Position numbers and translations under genes: made by a program | Assembly (NCBI GenBank): GCA_964499465.1 | Contig: CAZCLJ010000003.1 | Location: forward strand, 1-49,748 | Direction: 5' to 3' | DNA length: 49,748 nucleotides | Source of the DNA: JAAYJM01 sp964499465 | Lineage (GTDB): Bacteria; Bacteroidota; Ignavibacteria; Kapaibacteriales; UBA2268 | The notes under the pieces: generated by a model | Told to the model about the DNA's origin: nothing | Seen by the model: only the letters and a program-made list of their open reading frames with translations | The model's database searches: none | In this document: piece by piece, positions 23,962 to 32,653 of the stretch | Layout: every line of letters starts with the position of its first letter | Numbering within the stretch: position 1 is the first letter of the stretch

Positions 23962-24124
23962 CGTTCATTCAGTTTTGTAAACTTAATTAGTTAAACGAAT
24001 AATATTATTAATAATTGCATAACTTTTAGATTTAAAAGTTTATTAGAGAAATAGATAATTTTCTTTTATACCTTTTTCTTTTTTAATTATCAAATATGAA
24101 AAGTTTATTATATGTGGTAAAACA

Positions 24125-25705
24125 TTACTTCAAAAAGCAATGTTCATACACTTTTGGCTCAATTTTCTTTGCTAATAATTTTAATTTATCGCGTAAGATG
24201 CTGATTAATTCCATATATAGTTCATCGTTGCTTTTGTTGTTCATTTTACCTTTTTCGTTGCGTCCCTGAAAATGCTCGCGAATATCATAAAGAGATGCAT
24301 TTACGTTGCATTTGGGCTGTGCGTGATAATATTTCCAAAGCTCCCTACCTGCATCGAAAACTGCTTGGGCTTCGCTTGAAAAAACAAGCGGAGTTGTTCT
24401 ATTGTTAAATTCATCCGATGACTTGAAGTCATCGGATGAATGAAATATCTCATTACTTTCATTTTTTTCAAAGCTATACTTTTTCAACTTTCCTCTTATA
24501 AAATCACTCATAAAACTGCTTTCAAACTTCTCTCTTGAGTTTACTTCCTGCTCTGTAAATGGAATCCAGTGGTTTGTTCCTTCTTTTGATGTAATCCTGT
24601 TTTGGCTGTGGAATAATGAAAAAGCAAGGCAGTCATTTTGAAACTCTGTATCTGCTTTCCAGCCATCATTTGGAAATAAGAACTGGTCGCGGTCGTTCAG
24701 CCAGGTTGCTTCAAGACAATTATGTATTGTAAAATAAATACTTTGCACAGGTAAATTAAGTGGCGTTACCTTTGAAGTATGGTCTTTATTATCAAAACTA
24801 CTAATATGCACACCACGAACGCTTTGAAAATCATTTCTGCCGTGATGCATTACTCCAATTACATTTTTGTTCGTATTGCTATAATAAATTCGTAACCAAT
24901 CATTTATCCTTTTCAAACCATTATAATCTAAAATATTCTTGTTGGAAAGCTTATTTCCTTTTTCATCATAAACATCAAAATTAAAACTTGAGAATTTATG
25001 CTCTAAATCTGTATTCCAAATTTTAAATCCTATTGGAAAATAACCTTTTACATTATCAAAAGTATAAGCTGGAACAAGAAAGCCATTTTCTAATTTTGCC
25101 AGAAAATTCTGTCGGAAAGTAAAAGAATCTAAACCAGTCAAATGCTTGATTTTAGAAAATTCCGCTATTTTGCAACCTTTAAATATTGTGTAAATCTGCC
25201 ATAGAAATTGAATAAAAATCTCATTGCTTGCTTTTCTTAATTCATTATAATATTTTTTGCTAACCGCTGTTTCTTTTACTCCTGCTTTATTTTGTCTTGA
25301 ATCTTTATTCCCTGCTTCCGCATACGGCGGATTAATATACATAACTAATTTTTTTCTTTTTTCTGGGTTATTAATAATATCAAAAAGTGGTTTAGGCAGT
25401 TTTTCGAAATCATCATTTAAGAAATCGAATTGAAAAACGTGGTCTTCAAGCAGGTTTGTCCCGTTTTTAATTCGGTCTTTCATTACCTCCACATCTTGCT
25501 TATCCAAAGTCGAAGCCCAGACATTATATTTATTTATAAGTCCGGTAAGCAAATTACCCGTTCCAGCGGCGCAATCCCAAACGTAGTATTCATCTTGCCA
25601 ATTCTCACCAAGCACATCTGTTATATATTTTTGAGAAAGCTCCACCCATATTTGTGGAGTAAAGAAACTGCCCTTTCGCTCCCTCTCTTCTTTTGGCATA
25701 AGCAA
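24125..25705 (-). CDS. Truncated tandem copy of the type IIG gene (methyltransferase and specificity part only)
   Basis: 526 residues covering the methyltransferase and C-terminal region of the neighbouring 25815 gene, with about 90 percent identity by eye. Motif I (DCAAGTGNLLTGL) and motif IV (INPPYAEAG) are intact. The whole N-terminal nuclease domain is missing; similarity starts at ERKGSFFTPQIWVELSQ. It could serve as a stand-alone methyltransferase with the same specificity, or be a decaying duplicate. An in-frame palindrome is at 24409-24441. Ribosome binding site is not obvious, so expression is uncertain. Confidence 0.8.
   Translation of the reverse strand: MLMPKEERERKGSFFTPQIWVELSQKYITDVLGENWQDEYYVWDCAAGTGNLLTGLINKYNVWASTLDKQDVEVMKDRIKNGTNLLEDHVFQFDFLNDDFEKLPKPLFDIINNPEKRKKLVMYINPPYAEAGNKDSRQNKAGVKETAVSKKYYNELRKASNEIFIQFLWQIYTIFKGCKIAEFSKIKHLTGLDSFTFRQNFLAKLENGFLVPAYTFDNVKGYFPIGFKIWNTDLEHKFSSFNFDVYDEKGNKLSNKNILDYNGLKRINDWLRIYYSNTNKNVIGVMHHGRNDFQSVRGVHISSFDNKDHTSKVTPLNLPVQSIYFTIHNCLEATWLNDRDQFLFPNDGWKADTEFQNDCLAFSLFHSQNRITSKEGTNHWIPFTEQEVNSREKFESSFMSDFIRGKLKKYSFEKNESNEIFHSSDDFKSSDEFNNRTTPLVFSSEAQAVFDAGRELWKYYHAQPKCNVNASLYDIREHFQGRNEKGKMNNKSNDELYMELISILRDKLKLLAKKIEPKVYEHCFLK
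24409..24441. repeat. In-frame palindromic element inside methyltransferase gene, copy 1
   Basis: ATTCATCCGATGACTT and its exact reverse complement are joined by one base, making a 33-bp near-perfect palindrome in the coding sequence. It encodes FHSSDDFKSSDEF. The arm resembles the intergenic R7 hairpin (CATACGATGACT). Confidence 0.85.
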
Positions 25706-25814
25706 ATTATAATCATTTCTGAAATTACAGTCGTTTTTTTCTATTATTTACGGTGATATCGCCACTAATTCCTTTGACTTCATTTCTTAACTTATTAAGT
25801 AAGTATATAATTTG

Positions 25815-28262
25815 TCATTTCTTCAAAAAACCATATTCATACACTTTTGGCTCAATTTTCTTTGCTAATGATTTTAATTTATCGCGTAGAATGCTGATTA
25901 ATTCCATATATCTTTCATCGCTACTTTTGTTGTTCATTTTTCCTTTTTCATTGCGTCCCTGAAAATGCTCACGAATGTCGTAAAGAGATGCGTTTACGTT
26001 GCAGTTGGGCTGTGAATGATAATACATCCAAAGCTCCCTGCCTGCATCGAAAACAGCTTGGGCTTCGCTTGAAAAAACGAGCGGAGTTGTTCTATTGTTA
26101 AATTCATCAGATGACTTGAAGTCATCGGATGAATGAAATATCTCATTACTATCATTTTTTTTAAAGCTATACTTTTTCAGTTTCCCTCTTATAAAATCAG
26201 CGATGAAACTGCTTTCAAACTTTTCTCTGGAATTTACTTCCTGCTCTGTGAATGGAATCCAGTGGTTAATTCCTTCCTGTGAAGTAATTCTGTTTTGGCT
26301 GTGAAATAAAGTAAAAGCAAGGCAGTCGTTTTGAAACTCTGTGTCTGCTTGCCAGCTGTCATTTGGATATAAAAACTGGTCGCGGTCGTTTAGCCAAGTC
26401 GCTTCAATGCAATTATGTATTGTAAAATAAATACTTTGCATAAGTAAATTATGTGGAGTTATCTTTGAAGTATGGTCTTTATTGTCAAAACTACTAATAT
26501 GCACACCGCGAACACTTTGAAAATCATTTCTGCCGTGATGCATTACTCCAATGACGTTTTTATTCGTATTGCTATAATGAATTCGTAACCAATCGTTTAT
26601 CCTTTTCAAACCATTATAATCAAAAATATTCTTGTTGGAAAGCTTGTTTCCTTTTTCATCATAAACATCAAAATTAAAACTTGAGAATTTATGCTCTGAA
26701 TCTGTATTCCAAATTTTAAAACCAATTGGGAAAGAACCTGTTACATTATCAAAAGTATAAGCAGGAACAAGAAATCCTTTTTCTAATTTTGCCAGAAAAT
26801 TCTGCCTGAATGTAAAAGCATCTAACCCAGTTAAATGCTTAATTTTAGAAAACTCCGCTATTTTGCAACCTTTAAATTTAGTATATATCTGCCAAAGAAA
26901 TTGAATAAAAATTTCATTACTGGCTTTTCTTAATTCATTATAATACTTCTTGCTTACTGCTGTTTCTTTTATTCCTGATTTATTTTTTCTTGATGATTTG
27001 TTTCCCGCTTCAGCATAGGGCGGATTAATATAAATGACTAATTTTTTTATTTTTTCCGGATTATTGATAATATCGAAAAGCGGTTTAGGTAGTTTCTCAA
27101 AATCATCATTTAAGAAATCGAATTGAAAAACGTGGTCTTCAAGCAGGTTTGTCCCGTTTTTAATTCGGTCTTTCATTACCTCTACATCTTGCTTATCCAA
27201 GGTAGAAGCCCAGACATTATATTTATTTATAAGCCCTGTAAGCAAATTACCCGTTCCCGCAGCGCAATCCCAGACATAGTATTCATCTTGCCAATTCTCA
27301 CCAAGCACATCAGCTATATATTTTTGAGAAAGTTCCACCCATATTTGCGGAGTGAAAAAACTGCCCTTTCGTTCCCTGACATCCTGTGGAACGAGCAAAT
27401 CGCGACGCTCTACAATATAGTCCCAGTATTCTTCTTTTGGTGGTCTTTCGTATTTGTTCCAAAATTGATTATGCTGCTTTTGTCCGTCATTAAAAGTAGT
27501 AGTTCTGGAGCTGAACATACCCATTTCATCGAATTTTCTGTCCAATTCGTAGTGGTCTTTTTTGAGCAGAACAAAGAGTTTTTCCTTAAGAGATACATTT
27601 TCGTAAGAAAGCAAATCAGCTAGGTAAAAGTCGCCATCAATAATCCCGTTTTTCTTTGCAATTTCCCAATTTACAGCAATAGTTGGCTTTACAGTTTGCA
27701 GCCATTTATTGTAAATGTTCATAAAATTATTTTTATCTATTCTGATTTTTGTTAAGCCGAACTTACCAACGACGAAATTGTTTTTGATAAACTTGAGCAG
27801 TTCTTTATCATTTTTTTCAAAATAAAAGAGCAATGCTTTTTCGTCAATAATGATTTTTACTTTATTTTCAACGAACTGAAACTCTTTTGTATCATGATTG
27901 GAAGGAGTAACATTCCAGTTGAAATCGTTCATATAAAATACATCGTGAATTTCGCTATATGGAATGAAAGCGATTTTTTCAGAATCGAAAGCACCAAGCA
28001 GAGCAGGGGGGAGGTGCTGAACGAAAGTTCTGGCTTTACCAATAGTCAAGATAAGCTGAGTGATAGATTTATAAATATCAGAAATTCCTTTTTTTGCCTC
28101 AGCCCAAAGAAGAGATTCGTGTTCAAAAAGCTGGTTTTTCGTTTGATGGAAAGAGACGCAAAAATCCACATTGCCAATAATTTTGGAGCAATCATACTGC
28201 CAGAAATAATCCTGAGCAATTTTATTTTTGAGTTCTTCTTCTCTTATGTTTGAATATTTCAT
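25815..28262 (-). CDS. Type IIG-like restriction-modification enzyme
   Basis: About 815 residues. The N-terminal region has a PD-(D/E)xK-like core: VDFCVSF (Asp33) and LLWAEAKKGISD (Glu55, Lys57). A helical linker follows, then the gamma-class N6-adenine methyltransferase: ERKGSFFTPQIWVELSQKYI, motif I VWDCAAGTGNLLTGL and motif IV YINPPYAEAG. The C-terminal 350 residues presumably recognise the target sequence. Such fused enzymes cut and methylate with a single specificity. Start set at ATG 28262 (MKYSNIREEELK); 28307 is possible. A tandem, nuclease-less copy lies just downstream. Confidence 0.85.
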   Translation of the reverse strand: MKYSNIREEELKNKIAQDYFWQYDCSKIIGNVDFCVSFHQTKNQLFEHESLLWAEAKKGISDIYKSITQLILTIGKARTFVQHLPPALLGAFDSEKIAFIPYSEIHDVFYMNDFNWNVTPSNHDTKEFQFVENKVKIIIDEKALLFYFEKNDKELLKFIKNNFVVGKFGLTKIRIDKNNFMNIYNKWLQTVKPTIAVNWEIAKKNGIIDGDFYLADLLSYENVSLKEKLFVLLKKDHYELDRKFDEMGMFSSRTTTFNDGQKQHNQFWNKYERPPKEEYWDYIVERRDLLVPQDVRERKGSFFTPQIWVELSQKYIADVLGENWQDEYYVWDCAAGTGNLLTGLINKYNVWASTLDKQDVEVMKDRIKNGTNLLEDHVFQFDFLNDDFEKLPKPLFDIINNPEKIKKLVIYINPPYAEAGNKSSRKNKSGIKETAVSKKYYNELRKASNEIFIQFLWQIYTKFKGCKIAEFSKIKHLTGLDAFTFRQNFLAKLEKGFLVPAYTFDNVTGSFPIGFKIWNTDSEHKFSSFNFDVYDEKGNKLSNKNIFDYNGLKRINDWLRIHYSNTNKNVIGVMHHGRNDFQSVRGVHISSFDNKDHTSKITPHNLLMQSIYFTIHNCIEATWLNDRDQFLYPNDSWQADTEFQNDCLAFTLFHSQNRITSQEGINHWIPFTEQEVNSREKFESSFIADFIRGKLKKYSFKKNDSNEIFHSSDDFKSSDEFNNRTTPLVFSSEAQAVFDAGRELWMYYHSQPNCNVNASLYDIREHFQGRNEKGKMNNKSSDERYMELISILRDKLKSLAKKIEPKVYEYGFLKK
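26102..26134. repeat. In-frame palindromic element inside type IIG gene, copy 2
   Basis: Same element as 24409-24441 with one arm mismatch (ATTCATCAGATGACTT), encoding the same FHSSDDFKSSDEF. The synonymous or neutral mismatch suggests the element predates the gene duplication. Confidence 0.85.
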
Positions 28263-28372
28263 TTTAATTTTCGTTTGGAAAACAAAAAGCAAATACATTT
28301 TTTGCAAATTACGAAAAAATTGAAGAACAATATTTATAGAAAAGAAATTCAGTTTATTATCAATTCAAATTT

Positions 28373-28887
28373 AAACTCTAACTCTCCCAATTTTAAGTAA
28401 TTGAAAGATTTATTAAGTAAAAAACGCATACATTTTTCTTACTGCTAGTAAAATCACCATAATAAATTATGGTGATACTCTAATTCTTAGATTAACTCCC
28501 AAATTTATTTGGGAGTTAATTTCCAATAAAGAGCGTAAAATCCTTAAACCATAAATACGTAATAGATTATTTGTTATAAAATTCAAGATAAACTGCTACT
28601 AATCTATATTTATTAAAAAAATAAATAAAGTAATACGTAAATTTGGGAGAGTTAGAGTTTAAAAGCCAGATGTCCTACATCTCGAAGATGTAGGACATCT
28701 ATATAGGGATTGTTAAGAAATAAGTCATACGATCAACAAGTTGATAGTATGACAAAATTTAAAGTTTAAATTTCTTTGAATTCTTAAACCATTGGTTTAA
28801 TCAATATCTGATAGTTTTTTCATTTAGATTTTTATGCTACCTGCCATACTATCAACTTGTTGATCGTATGGCTTATTTCTTAACAAC
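28373..28887. repeat. Nested inverted repeats upstream of type IIG gene
   Basis: The gap 28263-28960 has no gene. AAACTCTAACTCTCCCAA (28373-28390) pairs with 28643-28660 and encloses R2 palindromes (28456-28525). Next come an R5 hairpin (28668-28700, AGATGTCCTACATCT arms) and an inverted pair of R6 hairpins (28722-28753 and 28843-28872), whose flanks TTGTTAAGAAATAAG and its complement extend the pairing. Confidence 0.8.
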
Positions 28888-28960
28888 TCCATAGTATGGC
28901 TTCTTCTTACTTTCGTAAAGTTTTCTGAATATTTTAAAGAGAAAATCAAAAATAACTACA

Positions 28961-30130
28961 CTAATTCAAATCTTCGGCTTTTAGTTCAATAAAAAAAGTA
29001 CTTCCATCACCATTTTTAGATTCAGCCCAGATTTTTCCATTATGCAGTTCAATAATTTGTTTCGCAATGTAAAGCCCAAGACCAGTAGAAGACTCTCCAG
29101 CTGTCGGCAATGCAGAAAGCCGCTGAAATTTATTAAAGAGTTTTTGCATATCTTCTTTTGAAATACCCGGACCAGAGTCTTTTACAGCAAGTTGAATATT
29201 TTCAAATATATTTTCAACATTAATAATTATATTTCCACCTATTTTTGAATATTTAATAGCATTACTTACTAAATTTTCTATTGATTCTCTAATTTTAATA
29301 GGGTCTGCATAAACAATATAATCTTTGTTTCGGTGAAAGTTAAATTCGATTATTTGCTGTTTGTTTTCTATCTGAGATTTGCATTGGTAAATAATTACAT
29401 TTATAAGTTCAATTAAATCAAGATACTGTTTTTTTAATTGAATTTTTCCAGCTTCAATAACATTAGTATTTAAAATTTCAACAATTAAATTAAGCATTTG
29501 AGAAGAAGTAATAAAAATCTGCTCTAAATTTTCACAAGTATTTTGTTTAGAGTCAACTTCTTCTAATGCAATTTTCGATAACGCAATTATATTATTTAAT
29601 GGATTTTTTAAATCGTGAGCAGCTATGCTTAATAATTCTGTTTTTGAATCATTTGCTTCTTTAAGAGCTAGCATAGCAAGAAGGTTAATTTGAGAGTGAG
29701 CTAAAATTAAGAAATAACTATCTAATATTTTTAAAGAACCATCATCAAATTCTACGATAATTGGTCCGTCGTAGTTGTCTTTTTCTCTTGAAAGAGCAAT
29801 TTGCACTGCTGTAGATATGTCCATTGAAAATGGTAATTTGAGAATTTCTTCCTTTTCGATTTGCTCAAAGAACACAACGATTTCTCTTTTAGAAAAGAGG
29901 TCAAGCCAAAAGGGTTTGCTAAGAGATTCGTGATATTGTTTTCTTGAAATAAATCCAAAATATTTTTTCTCATTCGTAAGGATTATTCCGGGCAAAGCTG
30001 GATTATTTTCAAAAGTTGAGCGAATTATATTAACTGGTTTAGATATTTCTATCTTATCGTCATATAGAATTAAATCACATAAAATTGATTTTAAATGCAA
30101 ATCATTTACTTTTTTTAATTGCTTTGTCAT
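28961..30130 (-). CDS. Sensor histidine kinase without membrane segments
   Basis: 389 residues. Residues 1-150 form an unusual sensor region (SILCDLILYDDKIEISKPVN, then GFISRKQYHESL), reminiscent of CBS-pair-like input modules but not certain. The kinase core follows: H-box LLSIAAHDLKNPLNN, N-box SIENLVSNAIKYSKIGG, G1 VKDSGPGIS, F-box KLFNKFQRLS, G2 TGLGLYIAKQI. The His and all ATP-site motifs are present, so it should autophosphorylate. No membrane segment, so it senses a cytosolic cue. It is 22 bp after the 30153 gene, probably one operon. No DNA-binding response regulator is adjacent. Confidence 0.88.
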   Translation of the reverse strand: MTKQLKKVNDLHLKSILCDLILYDDKIEISKPVNIIRSTFENNPALPGIILTNEKKYFGFISRKQYHESLSKPFWLDLFSKREIVVFFEQIEKEEILKLPFSMDISTAVQIALSREKDNYDGPIIVEFDDGSLKILDSYFLILAHSQINLLAMLALKEANDSKTELLSIAAHDLKNPLNNIIALSKIALEEVDSKQNTCENLEQIFITSSQMLNLIVEILNTNVIEAGKIQLKKQYLDLIELINVIIYQCKSQIENKQQIIEFNFHRNKDYIVYADPIKIRESIENLVSNAIKYSKIGGNIIINVENIFENIQLAVKDSGPGISKEDMQKLFNKFQRLSALPTAGESSTGLGLYIAKQIIELHNGKIWAESKNGDGSTFFIELKAEDLN

Positions 30131-30152
30131 TTCAGTATATTTCTTATATTTT

Positions 30153-31346
30153 TTAGCTGTAAATTAAATTGAAGTCTAAACTATTTAGAAGTTTGTCAGA
30201 TGTATTTTTATCTATTGTAAAATTTTGATTCTGATATAGAGGTATTTGAACTTCTATTGTTGTCCCAAAATTTATTTTGCTATCAATTTTAAATATTCCT
30301 CTATGAATTTTTGTTATAAGTTTAGCAATAATCAATCCTAATCCAGTTCCTTGTTGCTCATAAATATTTCTATTAAATTGTTTGTATGCACCTATGTTGT
30401 TAATTTGCTCTTGCGTCATACCCAGCCCATAATCAGTTATTGTAATTATATAGTAATTATACTGGATTTCAGATTTAATGATTATTTTTGAATCATTTTC
30501 AGAAAACTTTATAGCATTATCAATCAATTCATAGCATAGTTTAAAAAAATAATAATAAGAAATTTGAATTGGAGCATTTTGCAAATCAATATCAAAAATA
30601 TCAGAACGTTTCATTTCGTCTTGAAGCATTTCATTTATTTCAATAATTATTTCCTTCGGATTATGAATATTTTCATTTCTTAACTCAAGTATTTTATCAT
30701 TACTATTTAAAATTGTCTGTATTTGAGAATAAAGCAGGAAGTTTTCAGTAAGACGATACAGTTTTTTTCCGGATTCTGTAATAGCATTGGACATTTCATT
30801 AATACATTTTATATTTAAATCAGATTGACATTCAATTTTTTTTGATAATTCTGAAATTACATCAGCACATCCTAAAATCCCATTAATTGATGTCCTAAAT
30901 TCGTGAGGAAGAGCAGATGTAATATTATTCCTTAAATCTTCCATTTTCGTCTCATATCGTTTTGCCAAGTGAGATATTCTCTTAAAATATTCTTTAATAA
31001 ATTTCATAATTAAATGAATATTTAACGGCTTATAAAATATATCGACAGAAAAGTATTCATAAGTAATTAAATTTTCAATACCTTCATTTTTTTCTAAAAT
31101 TAATACTGTTGGAATAATGGTAAAGGTAGGTGATGATTGAATGAAATTGAAAAAATTGATTTCGTCTTCATTTTTAAAATTTATGCTAATTATTAACATA
31201 TCAAAGGTTTTTAAATTAATTAATTCCTTTGATTCTTCATAGTTTGATGCGATTAATACATTAATGCCATATTGAGTTAAATTAGTTATTAAATCAGAGA
31301 TTGAATCAGGGGCAGAATCAAAAATTAAAATTGTTTTATTATTCAT
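30153..31346 (-). CDS. Receiver-histidine kinase hybrid with degenerate receiver
   Basis: 397 residues. An N-terminal receiver-like domain (residues 4-120) keeps the first Asp (ILIFDSAPD) and the C-terminal Lys (DIFYKPLN), but Ser54 (FDMLIISINF) replaces the phospho-accepting Asp, so it is a pseudo-receiver. The kinase core follows with H-box ITSALPHEFRTSINGILG, N-box CYELIDNAIKFSEND, G1 ITDYGLGMT and G2 TGLGLIIAKLI, all intact. It likely works with the kinase downstream. Cytosolic, no membrane segment. Confidence 0.85.
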   Translation of the reverse strand: MNNKTILIFDSAPDSISDLITNLTQYGINVLIASNYEESKELINLKTFDMLIISINFKNEDEINFFNFIQSSPTFTIIPTVLILEKNEGIENLITYEYFSVDIFYKPLNIHLIMKFIKEYFKRISHLAKRYETKMEDLRNNITSALPHEFRTSINGILGCADVISELSKKIECQSDLNIKCINEMSNAITESGKKLYRLTENFLLYSQIQTILNSNDKILELRNENIHNPKEIIIEINEMLQDEMKRSDIFDIDLQNAPIQISYYYFFKLCYELIDNAIKFSENDSKIIIKSEIQYNYYIITITDYGLGMTQEQINNIGAYKQFNRNIYEQQGTGLGLIIAKLITKIHRGIFKIDSKINFGTTIEVQIPLYQNQNFTIDKNTSDKLLNSLDFNLIYS

Positions 31347-31494
31347 TGTAAACTTATATTTTAATAAATTTTAAAAAAATAAAATTACAATTTTTGTATA
31401 AGGATAAAATAAAGAGATTGTTAATTTTTAATTAAAATTTACAGTAATTTGCTTTTTCCACTATCAACAAGTTGATAGCATAACTTTGGCAATT

Positions 31495-31784
31495 TCTTAC
31501 TTTCGTAAAGTTTCTTTTGCTTTTCGAAAGTTAAAACGCAGATGTCCTACATCTCGGAGATGTAGGACATCTTTATTTTCCAGTCATACTATCAACAAGT
31601 TGATAGCATGACTTATGGCAATTTCTTACTGCTTTTTAGAAAATAATTTATATTTTGAAGCTACTTGTAAAAATATTTTCACTTAGTAAATAATTCATTT
31701 AATTGAATTTTATATAACTATTTCTATACAAATAAAATACTTAGAACTTTTAGCCATACTATCAACTTGTTGATCGTATGGCTA
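31495..31784. repeat. Hairpin cluster (R9, R5, R6)
   Basis: The 31347-31795 gap has no gene. It holds an R9 ACTTTCG/CGAAAGT palindrome (31495-31533), an R5 hairpin (31540-31572, AGATGTCCTACATCTC arms) and two R6 hairpins (31582-31613 and 31751-31784). Confidence 0.8.
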
Positions 31785-31795
31785 TAAAAGAACGT

Positions 31796-31855
31796 ATCAC
31801 TAATCACTAATCACTAATCACTAATCACTAATCACTAATCACTAATCACTTATCA
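31796..31855. repeat. 7-bp tandem repeat, about 8-9 units
   Basis: ATCACTA heptamers that run up to the stop codon of the YggS-family gene, as the longer array at 5151-5275 does next to pgk. Confidence 0.95.
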
Positions 31856-32581
31856 TTAAAGGTTATAATTCCTTTCACCGAAGAGATTTGTTCCAATACG
31901 TATTAAAGTAGCACCTTCTTCAATGGCAATCTGATAATCTCCGGACATTCCCATTGAGAGATGGTGAATATTTAGGTCTGGAAATATTTTATTTACTTCA
32001 TCAAATTTTTGATGAAGTAATTTAAATTCAGAGCGAATAATACTTTCATTATTGGAAAAAGAGCCGATAGTCATTAGACCTTTAATTGAAATATTTTTAA
32101 GTTTTGAAATCTGTTCAAATAGATTTAAAGTATCGTTTGGGGAGCAGCCGAATTTTGATTCTTCTAAAGATGTATTAACCTGAATTAAAATATCAATATT
32201 TCTGTTAATATTTTCAGCTTGTTTGGAAATTTCCTGAGCAAGCAGAAAAGAATCAACAGAATGGACAAGCGAAACGAAGTCAATGATATATTTAACTTTA
32301 TTGCGTTGCAAGTGTCCAATGAAATGCCATTTGGGGCTGTATTTTGTGTGTTCAATCTGATTATGTTTTTCAAGAAGTTCCTGAACATAGTTCTCGCCGA
32401 TATTACTGATGCCAGTATTTAAAGCAAACTCGACAAAAGAAATTGGCTTTGTTTTCGAAACAGCAATGACAGTTATGTCATTTGCATTTCTGTTGCATTT
32501 TTTAGCAGTAGAAATAATATTGTTATTAATTTCGCTCCAGCGTTGATTTATATCACTTTGGGTTAATGGCTCATTTTTCAT
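31856..32581 (-). CDS. YggS family pyridoxal phosphate-binding protein
   Basis: About 241 residues of the YggS/PROSC/PLPBP family, which binds PLP and keeps vitamin B6 and amino-acid pools balanced without a known reaction. Seen: TVIAVSKTKP (PLP-lysine), GENYVQELLEK, KWHFIGHLQRNKVKYI, VNTSLEESKFG, KGLMTIGSF, LSMGMSGDYQIAIEEGATLIRIGTNLFGER. I reject the start at 32620 because it lies within the terminator hairpin of the upstream gene; ATG 32581 fits the family. Confidence 0.95.
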   Translation of the reverse strand: MKNEPLTQSDINQRWSEINNNIISTAKKCNRNANDITVIAVSKTKPISFVEFALNTGISNIGENYVQELLEKHNQIEHTKYSPKWHFIGHLQRNKVKYIIDFVSLVHSVDSFLLAQEISKQAENINRNIDILIQVNTSLEESKFGCSPNDTLNLFEQISKLKNISIKGLMTIGSFSNNESIIRSEFKLLHQKFDEVNKIFPDLNIHHLSMGMSGDYQIAIEEGATLIRIGTNLFGERNYNL

Positions 32582-32603
32582 ATAGATTTTGAAAAAAAAC
32601 GAA

Positions 32604-32629
32604 TAAAAAAAATCCCTCAAAGAGAGGGA
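32604..32629 (-). terminator. Intrinsic terminator of the M29-like peptidase gene
   Basis: On the minus strand TCCCTC and GAGGGA form a stem at 32613-32629, followed by a run of about nine T (32604-32612). It lies 25 bp past the stop at 32654 and so separates this gene from YggS. Confidence 0.85.
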
Positions 32630-32653
32630 TAAACAAAAAACTAAATTAATAAA

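Noticed and set aside
27123..27623. 166-residue plus-strand frame opposite the type IIG gene
   Set aside because: Antisense shadow; a similar shadow appears opposite the duplicate copy, as expected from sequence duplication.
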